Assembly (NCBI RefSeq): GCF_000733295.1
Contig: NZ_JPMI01000178.1
Coordinates: forward strand, 1-64,000
Direction of reading: 5' to 3'
From: Archangium violaceum Cb vi76
GTDB lineage: Bacteria > Myxococcota > Myxococcia > Myxococcales > Myxococcaceae
Length of the DNA stretch: 64,000 nt
The notes below the pieces were generated by a model. That model made no database searches and was not told where the DNA came from. It saw nothing but the letters and a program-made list of their open reading frames with translations. Shown one piece after another: positions 18,999 to 26,607 of this stretch. The translations under genes were made by a program, and so were the position numbers. Within the stretch, counting starts at the first letter, position 1; every line of letters starts with the position of its first letter.

Positions 18999-19370
18999 TC
19001 AATCCTCGAAGGACGAAGCAAGTACGGTCAGAACCTTGCTGAGCACCTTCAAGCGCTTCGGCGACCACGTCCGGAGCTGGTGGAGGATGCGTCGCAGCTC
19101 CGGCGAGAGGTTGCCCTCTGGGGGAGCTTCATCGACTGTGGCCGCAACCTGAGAAGGGCTCACTCCCATCAGCGCGTCGGACGAGATACCCAAAACGATG
19201 CTGATCCTCCGCAGGCTCGGGACGGACGGCATCATGTCGCCACGCTCGATACGTCCGTAGACTCCTGGAACGAGCCCCACCTTCTGGGCAACTTGGGCTT
19301 GAGTGAGTCCGAGGCGTTCCCGAGCAGCGCGAGCTACTTCTCCGAGGGAGCGCTGAAGTTCTTCGTCCAT
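18999..19370 (-). CDS. XRE-family transcriptional regulator
   Basis: A 123-residue protein. The N-terminal helix-turn-helix (ARAARERLGLTQAQVAQKVG, then GRIERGDMMPSVPSLRR and ISIVLGISSDALMG) covers residues 10-70. The C-terminal tail (LSPELRRILHQLRTWSPKRL) is shared with the XRE protein encoded at 18528-18980, to which it is convergent. It is divergent from the kinase gene at 19467, with 96 bases between starts, a good place for autoregulation and control of the kinase. Confidence 0.8.
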   Translation of the reverse strand: MDEELQRSLGEVARAARERLGLTQAQVAQKVGLVPGVYGRIERGDMMPSVPSLRRISIVLGISSDALMGVSPSQVAATVDEAPPEGNLSPELRRILHQLRTWSPKRLKVLSKVLTVLASSFED

Positions 19371-19466
19371 GGTGGCCGTCTACCACGATGGACGGGGGGC
19401 CGGGGCTTGCGGCGTGCAGCTCGTCATCCTCGGAATTGCTAGGCTCCGTGTTCTCGGAGGTGCGTC

Positions 19467-21428
19467 GTGGGATTGGTCTACAGGCTGCCGGAAACCAAAG
19501 AGCTGGTCGGGGGCTACCTCATCGTCGAGAAGCTCGGCAGAGGCAGCTACGGCCACGTCTACAAGGCCGAGCAGGCCGGATGCTTCTACGCCGTCAAGAT
19601 CCTCCAGGGCCGCTTGTTGAATGACCGGGCCAGGCGCGAGATCGGCATCCTGAACCACCTGAATCATCCCGATGTCGTCCGCTTCTTTGGATGCGGCTAC
19701 TGGCCGGACCCCGACACCGGCCACCCCTTCATCGTCATGGAGTTCGCCGGGGGCCGGACACTGGAGACGTATGTGTCGGAGGAGAATCCCTCGGCTCTTA
19801 GGTCCGCGCGCATCATCTTGGATATCGGCCTGACGCTCGGGGAAGTCCTCCGGCAAGGCGTCATGCACAGGGACCTCAAGCCGGACAACGTCATCATCCG
19901 GGATGGGAACGCGAGGCCGCTGCTGATCGACTTCGGGGTGAGCACGCTCACGGGGCTCCCAGCCCCGACCAGCTCGCGCCTTCCGCCGGGAACCATCGAG
20001 TTCCGCGCGCCGGAGGCGTGGCGCTTCAGCAGAGAGAACGATTCCGGGAGCTACGACTACAGCCCAGCGGACGAGCTTTGGGCCCTCGGGGTGTCGTTCT
20101 ATTGGCTGCTGACGGACATCCTTCCGTTCGGAGACCGGGAGGACGAAGAAGAGGGCGGGCTCGCAGAGCGCATCCTCCATCAGACACCCGTGGCGCCGCA
20201 CGTTCTCAATCCCCGCGTGCCGCGAACGCTCTCCGACATCTGCATGCGGATGTTGGAGAAGGACCCGGCGGCGCGCTACGGGAGCGTAGTCGAGTTCTGC
20301 GCGGCGCTCGATGCGGCCATGGCCAACGCCGAGGCCGATGCAAGCTGGGACCTCCCGCTGTTCGAGCCGGACACGCCTCACACCAGGACGACCGAGGAAG
20401 ATCCCGCGCTGGTGGATGTGGCCGACTCGAAGCGCTGGCTCCGACGTTGGCTGAAGAAAGAGCACCGGAGAGGCCGGAAGCCACCGAAGAAGGCTCCTGC
20501 TCCCGTGGCCGAAGTGCTCGCCGCCATCCCGGAAGAGAAGGCGCCCGTTGTTGCTGCTGGCCCTGTCCCGGAGCCGGTTGCGCCTCCTGCATCCCAAGCC
20601 CCGGCCCCTTTCGAAGCGCCACGAGCGGCAGCAGCTCCGACCCCTCCGGTGTCGCGTCGTCGCTCTCGTTTCGCCGCAGCAGCGGGAGGCGCGGCTGTGG
20701 TGCTCAGCGCGCTCCTGTTCGCTACTTCGTTGCGCTCTCCCCCTGGGGCGATGCCACTCGATGCGTCGTCCGAGGCCACTCCCACTCGACAAGCCGAGTC
20801 CGGTCGTGAAGTGGCACAATCCGCGAAGCCGCTGGATCCTCCAAGCGGAGAAGGCGCCGAGCCCGCGATGGGCTCCATTTCTGCGCCTGTGATGATCACG
20901 ATGCTTCGCATGGACGACAGCAGCGAGAAGCCCCAACAGAAGAAGACGAAGGTTCTCGGACGCGCTGCCAAGGTCATCGGTACGGGCTTGGTTTGCAATG
21001 CGCTGGCGGGATGTCCGACCCCCCAACACGTGCGGCCGACTCCGGAACCTGCTCCGTGTCCGGCAGGTGCGGTCGAAACGATGAAGACGCTCGGCGTCGA
21101 AGGCCAACATCCCGCCACCTTTCACCTCACCATTAGGGACGCAACGAACGTCACCGTGAAGGAGGGGGACACCACCCTCAGGCTTGTTGGGGAATGGGGG
21201 AAGTTGCCGAACAAAACGCTCTTGTCCGGGCGGCTGATCTTCGGCGACGGGCGCGTATTCGGGAGAATCACCGAAGCCAAAGTGCCGGGCGGAGACACGT
21301 TCAAGGTCTGCCTGGAAATGAGGGACGTGGAGGGAGGGCGAGGAGCCATTCGGGAGCCGGATGGAGGCCCGGAGAGCGCACGGATCTTCTCCACGGTGGT
21401 GGTGAATGCCGTCAGCAGCTTCGAATAA
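19467..21428 (+). CDS. Ser/Thr protein kinase with C-terminal extracytoplasmic domain
   Basis: A 653-residue protein. The kinase domain (about 14-275) has GRGSYGHVYKA, the VAIK Lys (FYAVKIL), the catalytic loop MHRDLKPDNV, LIDFGVS and the APEAW region, so it looks active. A Pro/Ala-rich stretch (330-390) precedes a transmembrane helix (FAAAAGGAAVVLSALLFATS). The outer part contains a second hydrophobic stretch (VIGTGLVCNALAGC) and a beta-rich domain (about 530-653) with TLRLVGEWGKLPNKTLLSG. GTG 19467 is set by CGGAGG 6 bases upstream. Next gene: a DUF2381 protein 47 bases downstream, a common pairing in myxobacteria. Confidence 0.88.
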   Translation: MGLVYRLPETKELVGGYLIVEKLGRGSYGHVYKAEQAGCFYAVKILQGRLLNDRARREIGILNHLNHPDVVRFFGCGYWPDPDTGHPFIVMEFAGGRTLETYVSEENPSALRSARIILDIGLTLGEVLRQGVMHRDLKPDNVIIRDGNARPLLIDFGVSTLTGLPAPTSSRLPPGTIEFRAPEAWRFSRENDSGSYDYSPADELWALGVSFYWLLTDILPFGDREDEEEGGLAERILHQTPVAPHVLNPRVPRTLSDICMRMLEKDPAARYGSVVEFCAALDAAMANAEADASWDLPLFEPDTPHTRTTEEDPALVDVADSKRWLRRWLKKEHRRGRKPPKKAPAPVAEVLAAIPEEKAPVVAAGPVPEPVAPPASQAPAPFEAPRAAAAPTPPVSRRRSRFAAAAGGAAVVLSALLFATSLRSPPGAMPLDASSEATPTRQAESGREVAQSAKPLDPPSGEGAEPAMGSISAPVMITMLRMDDSSEKPQQKKTKVLGRAAKVIGTGLVCNALAGCPTPQHVRPTPEPAPCPAGAVETMKTLGVEGQHPATFHLTIRDATNVTVKEGDTTLRLVGEWGKLPNKTLLSGRLIFGDGRVFGRITEAKVPGGDTFKVCLEMRDVEGGRGAIREPDGGPESARIFSTVVVNAVSSFE

Positions 21429-21475
21429 GGGCCAGTCGAGCGGTCAGCACCATCGTTCTTCGGAGTCTTCTTCCC

Positions 21476-22411
21476 GTGTTTGCTTCGTCGCCTACTACGT
21501 TCCTGGTGCTGCTTCTCGCGGCTACTCCCGTCGCCTCGCAGACGTGCCCTCCTCCCGGAGAGAGCGAAGGCCGCTGCATCGAGCTGGCGGCGGATGGTAC
21601 GGATGAAGTTGCCGAAGTGCAGATCAGCCCGGGACAGACAACCACCTTCGTTTTCGACTCGGACTTACGAGCGGACGAGCTGACGCTGGAGAGTCGCGAG
21701 CGCTTCGAAGTAGCTGACCCTGGGAAGCGCACTCTTACGCTCGTCCCTTCGGAGAAGATACGCGGAGAGAAGCCCAGCCAAGCGACGGTGTGCTTCACTG
21801 ATGTTGCTTCTCCCGAGTGTGCGACATTCCGATTGGTCGTTCATCCGGCGATTGCCGAGCGGCAGGTGACGATCTTCCGCCATGCACGCTCGGTGGACTC
21901 GGTCCAGGCCGAGTTGAGGAAGACGCGCGAGGAGAACTCGGAATTGCGCGCCGAGAACGCACGGATTCGTGCGGAACATGACCGGCCTGCTGGACTGCTC
22001 GGGCTGTTCGCCTCGGGCATGGTGGACGAGAAGGGCATCCCTTCTCAGGACATCACCAAGCGCATTACGACACGCGAGAGCAACTCCCTCGCGAAGACGA
22101 CGGTAACGGCCTTCCGCGCTCCTGGTCGGGTCGCCATCGGGTTGTGGCTGGAGAACCCGGATGCGGCGAAGTCGTGGACACTGCAAGGCGCGGTATTGGT
22201 CGGACCCAAGGGGGAGCAACTGGAGGCATCCTTCTGGCCAGCCGAGCCGATCCCCCCAGGGGAGTGGCGCCGCGTCTGGATCGAGGTGATGGCACCGGAC
22301 GCAAGGACAGAGGGCCCCTTCACCCTGAAGCTTTGGGAAGCTGACGGCCAACGAACCTTCGTCATCGGGAACGTGACCTTCCCGGCTTTGACTGTGGGAC
22401 CGGGGCTTTGA
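21476..22411 (+). CDS. DUF2381 family protein (Myxococcales paralogue family)
   Basis: About 311 residues. A signal peptide (TTFLVLLLAATPVASQ) precedes a beta-rich N-domain (VAEVQISPGQTTTFVFDSD; VADPGKRTLTLVPSEK), a short coiled coil (SVDSVQAELRKTREENSELR) and a C-domain (IGLWLENPDAAKSWTLQGAV, with FWPAEPIPPGEWRRVWIEV). This is the DUF2381/TIGR02268 layout, restricted largely to myxobacteria and often encoded next to Ser/Thr kinases. GTG 21476 is chosen because it begins the signal peptide and has GGAG upstream; no better ATG exists. It probably acts in the periplasm with the preceding kinase; the biochemical role is unknown. Confidence 0.82.
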   Translation: MFASSPTTFLVLLLAATPVASQTCPPPGESEGRCIELAADGTDEVAEVQISPGQTTTFVFDSDLRADELTLESRERFEVADPGKRTLTLVPSEKIRGEKPSQATVCFTDVASPECATFRLVVHPAIAERQVTIFRHARSVDSVQAELRKTREENSELRAENARIRAEHDRPAGLLGLFASGMVDEKGIPSQDITKRITTRESNSLAKTTVTAFRAPGRVAIGLWLENPDAAKSWTLQGAVLVGPKGEQLEASFWPAEPIPPGEWRRVWIEVMAPDARTEGPFTLKLWEADGQRTFVIGNVTFPALTVGPGL

Positions 22412-22479
22412 AGAGGGCCCCGCCCGCTTGTCTCGACGCGGGGGAGTTGCATCACTTCAAGCCCCGGCCCGGCTCTACT

Positions 22480-22713
22480 TCAGCCCTCGGACTCTTCCGA
22501 TTTCGACTGCGCCCGATTCGGAAGCCCCGGTCCCTCGGAGAAGATGATCCTGCCTCCGGCGTTTGCCTCCTCGGGGTCATCTCCCGTCACGGCTCGGGTA
22601 ATCTCGGCAATGACCCGCCGCGCACTCGCACGGTTCGGAGCGTGGACCGCGATCTCCACCTCCACGTCATCTTCAGTTTCGAGCTCTCGCGGGGACTTGC
22701 GCCCCATGGCCAT
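22480..22713 (-). CDS. small hypothetical protein
   Basis: A 77-residue reading (MAMGRKSPRELETEDDVEVE...) with mixed charged and helical segments (APNRASARRVIAEITRAV) and a low-complexity C-terminus. It looks more protein-like than the open plus strand here. ATG 22713 follows GCGGAG by 7 bases. No family was recognised. It is convergent with the DUF2381 gene. Confidence 0.45.
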   Translation of the reverse strand: MAMGRKSPRELETEDDVEVEIAVHAPNRASARRVIAEITRAVTGDDPEEANAGGRIIFSEGPGLPNRAQSKSEESEG

Positions 22714-22796
22714 CGCTCGGCTCCGCACACCCTGGAAGAGACAAGGCAGTTGCGCGCCGCCATCAAGTTGCCTGAGGATTTGACCAGAGGGGCACC

Positions 22797-23582
22797 ATGA
22801 GCCGACGGCCCCTGTGGGCAGTCCTGGCGTCAGGTGAGCCAACACGGCTGGAGAGCCGCGCCTACGATGCGTTGTATCTGGAGAAAGGCGAGGAGGACAA
22901 AGAAGGGCCGCCCTTCGAGATGAGCCTTGGGAGTGGCCGCTACCACGCCCTCGTGGGAACAAACCCCATTGACGTAGGCGCCGAGATTCAAATCGCCAAG
23001 GAACTTTCACTCGAATGTGACGAGCCTGTGTTCTCGATTGATCGCGCCAACGACCCGTGGACCGTCATGTCATGGAGGAAGGGCACTCCGGATGTCCTGG
23101 AGGAGGATCCAGAGGCCCTGGCGACGTCCCTGGGTTGTCCGCTGCCACGCCGCGAGGAACCACTGAGCCACGTCGCGAAAACGCTGTTGCGGCATGTCGC
23201 ATGGGTTGAAGGCGTTCGGGCCTCCGAGGCACATCGCGCGCTGGAGGAAGAATACGGAGGACCCCTCTCTCCGGGGCGCTACCACCTGGAGGACACACCA
23301 CGAGGCGTGCGGGTCTCCAGCGAAACGGGCGACATAGGATTCGCTGATGTCAACCTGTCGGAGCGCCTCCCCAATGCGATCGTCTATGGAGTGATCGCCT
23401 CCCCAGGCTTGGACGTCTTTATTGTCAACAGACTTGAAGGAGGCGAGTGCATCGGGCAGTTCGCGCAGCCGCCTCGGGAGGACTCATTCATGCCAGTTGT
23501 CAGCGAAATCAAGGGCGAGCGCTCTCCCGAGCGGATCCTCGAGGCGCTGGGCATCCCCGCGGAGTGGTTCCGGAATGAGTGA
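22797..23582 (+). CDS. hypothetical protein
   Basis: A 261-residue soluble protein of unknown family. It has short alpha/beta elements (WAVLASGEPTRLESRAYDAL; FEMSLGSGRYHALVGTNPID) and a C-terminal half (PNAIVYGVIASPGLDVFIVN, then ERILEALGIPAEWF). There is no signal peptide or membrane segment. ATG 22797 follows GAGGGG. The composition and island setting resemble immunity-type or contact-system accessory genes of myxobacteria, but that is only an impression. A further small gene follows after 98 bases. Confidence 0.7.
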   Translation: MSRRPLWAVLASGEPTRLESRAYDALYLEKGEEDKEGPPFEMSLGSGRYHALVGTNPIDVGAEIQIAKELSLECDEPVFSIDRANDPWTVMSWRKGTPDVLEEDPEALATSLGCPLPRREEPLSHVAKTLLRHVAWVEGVRASEAHRALEEEYGGPLSPGRYHLEDTPRGVRVSSETGDIGFADVNLSERLPNAIVYGVIASPGLDVFIVNRLEGGECIGQFAQPPREDSFMPVVSEIKGERSPERILEALGIPAEWFRNE

Positions 23583-23680
23583 GGAGGGCCAACATGCTGG
23601 AGGAAACGAAGCCGTTGCGCGCGGCACGTGGGCCAGCCCGGATTATCAATCCCGGGACCCCCTGAGGCAGGAGGCAGAGC

Positions 23681-23998
23681 ATGTCCGTGGCCATCTTGAT
23701 CGAGTTCAAGGACCCGAAACGGGACGAGCTCTACATTCCGCTGGCACCCGAGGGGGCCTACAGCAGTGAGTGGGTGCCACTGGCGAAGCAACTCGGGCTC
23801 GGTTGGCTACCCTTGTTCCAGACGGGAACCAGCGTGAATGTCGAGGATCTGCCCACGGTCATGGGCGAGTTCCAGCGTCTGCGCGACGTGCTCTCGGAGG
23901 ATCGGAGCAGGCCGGCGATGGTGGAACGTCTGGATTTCGTCCTCGAGCGTCTTCAGGGCGTGGACAGCCAGCAGGTCGCTGAAATCTTCATCGGGTAG
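23681..23998 (+). CDS. small hypothetical protein
   Basis: A 105-residue acidic protein. It has an N-terminal strand-rich part (VAILIEFKDPKRDELYIPL), a middle SSEWVPLAKQLGLGWLPLF and a helical C-terminus (LRDVLSEDRSRPAMVERLDF). ATG 23681 has AGGAGG 6 bases upstream, a near-ideal site. No signal peptide and no known family. It follows the 261-residue unknown on the same strand and is convergent with the PEGA kinase gene. Confidence 0.7.
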   Translation: MSVAILIEFKDPKRDELYIPLAPEGAYSSEWVPLAKQLGLGWLPLFQTGTSVNVEDLPTVMGEFQRLRDVLSEDRSRPAMVERLDFVLERLQGVDSQQVAEIFIG

Positions 23999-24025
23999 GG
24001 CACCCGCTCGTGACAACACCCCGGC

Positions 24026-25816
24026 TCAGCGCTCGGGGATGTCCGCCAGCTTGAGCTTGAACTGCGTCGTCTTGCCCGCCCGGATGGGAACCGACAGTTG
24101 CCGCCGCTTTCCATCCGCGCCCTTGATCCGCAGCAGGTGTCTGCCCACCGGCACCGGCTTCTTGATGAGCGGCGTCTTCCCCAACGAGCGCCCGTTCAGG
24201 AACACCTCGGCCTCCGGCAGGACCACCAGCGTCAGCGTGCCCTGCTTCACGCCGCGCACCGGCTCGTCGTCACCGTCCTTCTTCGCCGGCTCCTCCGCGG
24301 GCTCCTGCTTCTGCTCCGAAGCCCGCGCCTGCTCGGCCGCCGGTGCGGTGGGCTCCGGCTCCGCCTTCTTCTGCCCCCCGGGAGGCTCGATGGGCGTCAT
24401 CGGTGACATGTCCGCCAGCGGCATGGGAATGGGCGTCCCGTCCGCCTCCTGGGCCTTCATCGCCGAGAACAGCCTCACCGCCCCGTAGCCCGCGCTCCCT
24501 CCCACCACCAGCAGCGCGATCAGCGCCGCCCAGAACATCCCCGTTCCCTTCCGCGCGGGCTGCTCCGTCGTCCGCGTGTCCCTCTCCGCCAGGGGCGCCT
24601 CCCGCGTCACCCGCCTCCCCGTGGTGTGTACCCCCGTCGCCGGCGCCTCCCCCGTCTCCGCCCTCCTCGCCCTCTGGCCCCGCGCGAGCATCGTCTCCTT
24701 CGGATCCGCCCGCCGCGTCTCCTCCGGCTTCTCCGCACGCGTACCCGGCCGTGGAGAGTCCGGCGCCGTGGAGGCCATCCCCGGATCCTCCCGGCCCCCC
24801 AACATCCGCGCCGTCTCCGAGTCCACCGGCTCCTTCGCCGACTCGACGCTCTCCAACAGCCGGCGCGTCGCCTGCATCCGGTCCCCGAAGTGCTCGAGCA
24901 TGAAGGCCGCGCGCTGCTCCGCGTCCATCAGCAGCCCGCCCGCCGCGGCTTCGATGGCCCTCGCCATCTCCCGGCCGCTCGCGTAGCGCTCCTCCCGTTC
25001 GCGCGCCAGGGCCTTGAGCACCACCGTGGACACCTCCGGCGGCAGCGTGGGCACCTTCTCCCCCGGCACCGGAATGGGCGCGTCCAGGATCATCTCCATC
25101 TCCTGGCGCTCGTTCTCCCCCGAGAAGAGGCGCTCACCCGTGAGCAGCTCGTGCAGCATCACGCCGGCGGCGAACAAGTCACTGCGCCCATCCAGCGGCT
25201 CGCCCCGCACCTGCTCGGGGGACATGTACCCGGTGGTGCCCTTCACCATGCCCACCTGGGTGCGCACCACCCCGTCGCGCGCCTTGGCGATGCCGAAGTC
25301 CAGCAGCTTCACCCCCCCGTCGTACGTCACCATCACGTTCTTCTGGGCCACGTCCCGGTGGATGACGGGCGAGGGCTTGCCCCCGGGCGTGGTGAAGGCA
25401 TGCGCGTAGTGCAGCGCCAGGCACACGTCCCGCACCACCGCCAGGCTGAAGCCCGCCGGCAGCACCTTGCCCCGGCGCCGGCACACGTGCGCCACCTGGT
25501 TCAGGTTCTGCCCCGCGATGAACTCCATCGCCAGGAAGAAGCCCTCGCCGTCCTGCCCCAGCTCGAATACCTGGCCGATGTTCGGGTGGTTGAGCGCCGC
25601 GGTGATGCGCGCTTCATCCAGGAACATCTTCTCGAACTGATCATCCCCGCGTGCGTCCGGCAGCACCCGTTTGAGTGCTACATACTTGCGGAACCCGCCC
25701 GGCCCCGACGTGTAGCCCAGGAAGAGCTCGGCCATGCCACCCACCGACAGTTGGGTGAGCACCTGATATCTTCCGATTCGCTCGCCCTGGTGCGGATCGG
25801 GAATGGCGGAATGCAT
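24026..25816 (-). CDS. Ser/Thr protein kinase with PEGA domain
   Basis: A 596-residue Hanks-type kinase. The kinase domain (about 15-285) carries LSVGGMAELFLGY as glycine loop, the Lys in YVALKRV, catalytic loop VIHRDVAQKNVMV, LLDFGIA and the activation segment GTTGYMSPEQ. A low-complexity Arg/Glu/Thr linker leads to one transmembrane helix (FWAALIALLVVGGSAGYGAV). A Pro/Glu-rich stretch follows, then a C-terminal PEGA domain (VVLPEAEVFLNGRSLGKTPL and VPVGRHLLRIKGADGK). The kinase faces the cytosol and PEGA the periplasm. ATG 25816 is preferred to 25834. The gene points away from a DnaA-box-like cluster at 25841-26089. Confidence 0.92.
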   Translation of the reverse strand: MHSAIPDPHQGERIGRYQVLTQLSVGGMAELFLGYTSGPGGFRKYVALKRVLPDARGDDQFEKMFLDEARITAALNHPNIGQVFELGQDGEGFFLAMEFIAGQNLNQVAHVCRRRGKVLPAGFSLAVVRDVCLALHYAHAFTTPGGKPSPVIHRDVAQKNVMVTYDGGVKLLDFGIAKARDGVVRTQVGMVKGTTGYMSPEQVRGEPLDGRSDLFAAGVMLHELLTGERLFSGENERQEMEMILDAPIPVPGEKVPTLPPEVSTVVLKALAREREERYASGREMARAIEAAAGGLLMDAEQRAAFMLEHFGDRMQATRRLLESVESAKEPVDSETARMLGGREDPGMASTAPDSPRPGTRAEKPEETRRADPKETMLARGQRARRAETGEAPATGVHTTGRRVTREAPLAERDTRTTEQPARKGTGMFWAALIALLVVGGSAGYGAVRLFSAMKAQEADGTPIPMPLADMSPMTPIEPPGGQKKAEPEPTAPAAEQARASEQKQEPAEEPAKKDGDDEPVRGVKQGTLTLVVLPEAEVFLNGRSLGKTPLIKKPVPVGRHLLRIKGADGKRRQLSVPIRAGKTTQFKLKLADIPER

Positions 25817-26120
25817 GGCCGCACCATAGCCCACACACCCTGTGGACGGCCTGTGGATGGCGGGGGCCGGCGCTGTGGATAACCCAGGGGATGATCCACA
25901 CCCTGTGGAAGCCCGGGGATAAGCGCCAACTTCCCCACATGTAGCAGGTTCGGGATTCCTCAGTGGTTCCGCGAGCTTACTGACTTCTCCACAAGCCCAC
26001 AGCCCCTGCTGTTACCCCTGATCAATATAAATACCTATTCACTCAGTACAGAAACAGAGGGCCCTGGGGACAAGTGGAACTGTGGAGAACGGCCCCCGCC
26101 GGACGTCCCTGCCCGAGCCC
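25817..26120. other. DnaA-box-like cluster beside AT-rich patch
   Basis: This 304-bp gene-free stretch carries eight DnaA-box-like 9-mers. TGTGGATAA at 25874-25882 is a perfect inverse TTATCCACA. One mismatch: 25892-25900, 25985-25993 and 26081-26089. Two mismatches: 25852-25860 and 25931-25939. Three mismatches but with the TCCACA core: 25841-25849 and 25904-25912. They lie in both orientations. The AT-rich run GATCAATATAAATACCTATT (about 26020-26039) sits between the boxes and would suit duplex opening. The flanking genes diverge from it. A replication origin or a DnaA-titration site are both possible; no dnaA, dnaN or rpmH gene is in the window. Confidence 0.55.
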
Positions 26121-26408
26121 TCAGTGCCGGCCGCGGATGAGCGAGACGAGGGTGAGGCGGGCGCGGGGTGCGTCCAGCTCGATCCCCACGTCGCAGCCGG
26201 CCAGGAGGAACTCCAGGGTGACGGGGCCGTGGCGGGGCAGCAGGCATCGCTCCTGCCAGGCCTGGACGGCGAGCCGGAAGAGCTCTCCCAGCAGGGTGTG
26301 CCGGGTGTCGGAAGGCAGCTGGTCCATTCCGGGCTGGAGCTCGTACGGGATGCAGACCGTGAAGGCCTGCGCCAATTGCTCGGAAATGGCGGATTCGATG
26401 GAAGCCAT
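26121..26408 (-). CDS. small hypothetical protein
   Basis: A 95-residue soluble protein (MASIESAISEQLAQAF...) with an amphipathic N-terminal helix, FRLAVQAWQERCLLP, and a strand-rich end (PRARLTLVSLIRG). An in-frame ATG at 26432 would add eight residues. No family was recognised. Its start faces the lipoprotein gene at 26608 and its end faces the DnaA-box-like region. Confidence 0.65.
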   Translation of the reverse strand: MASIESAISEQLAQAFTVCIPYELQPGMDQLPSDTRHTLLGELFRLAVQAWQERCLLPRHGPVTLEFLLAGCDVGIELDAPRARLTLVSLIRGRH

Positions 26409-26607
26409 GACCTGGGAACCTGCCAGAAGCATACCGGGGGTGGAGCCCGTGATTCCGGGGGTTTGGCGGGGCTCGCCCGGGGGTGGACCGTAGAAACGCC
26501 AGTGCGCGCGAGGGTGGGCTGGTGAACGGGAGGGAGGTGGAGGTGGGGCGGGCCCCCTCGTCGCTCGGGGGGGCGAGGGCTATAGGCGTGAGAGCGGGGG
26601 CTCACGC

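Noticed and set aside
24001-24026. Hairpin CCCCG...CGGGG between convergent genes at 24 kb
   Set aside because: Only five base pairs and no T-run; too weak to list as a terminator.
25841-26089. Calling the DnaA-box cluster oriC outright
   Set aside because: No dnaA, dnaN, rpmH or parAB gene is present, and strand composition on the two sides does not change consistently by eye, so only a candidate is reported.
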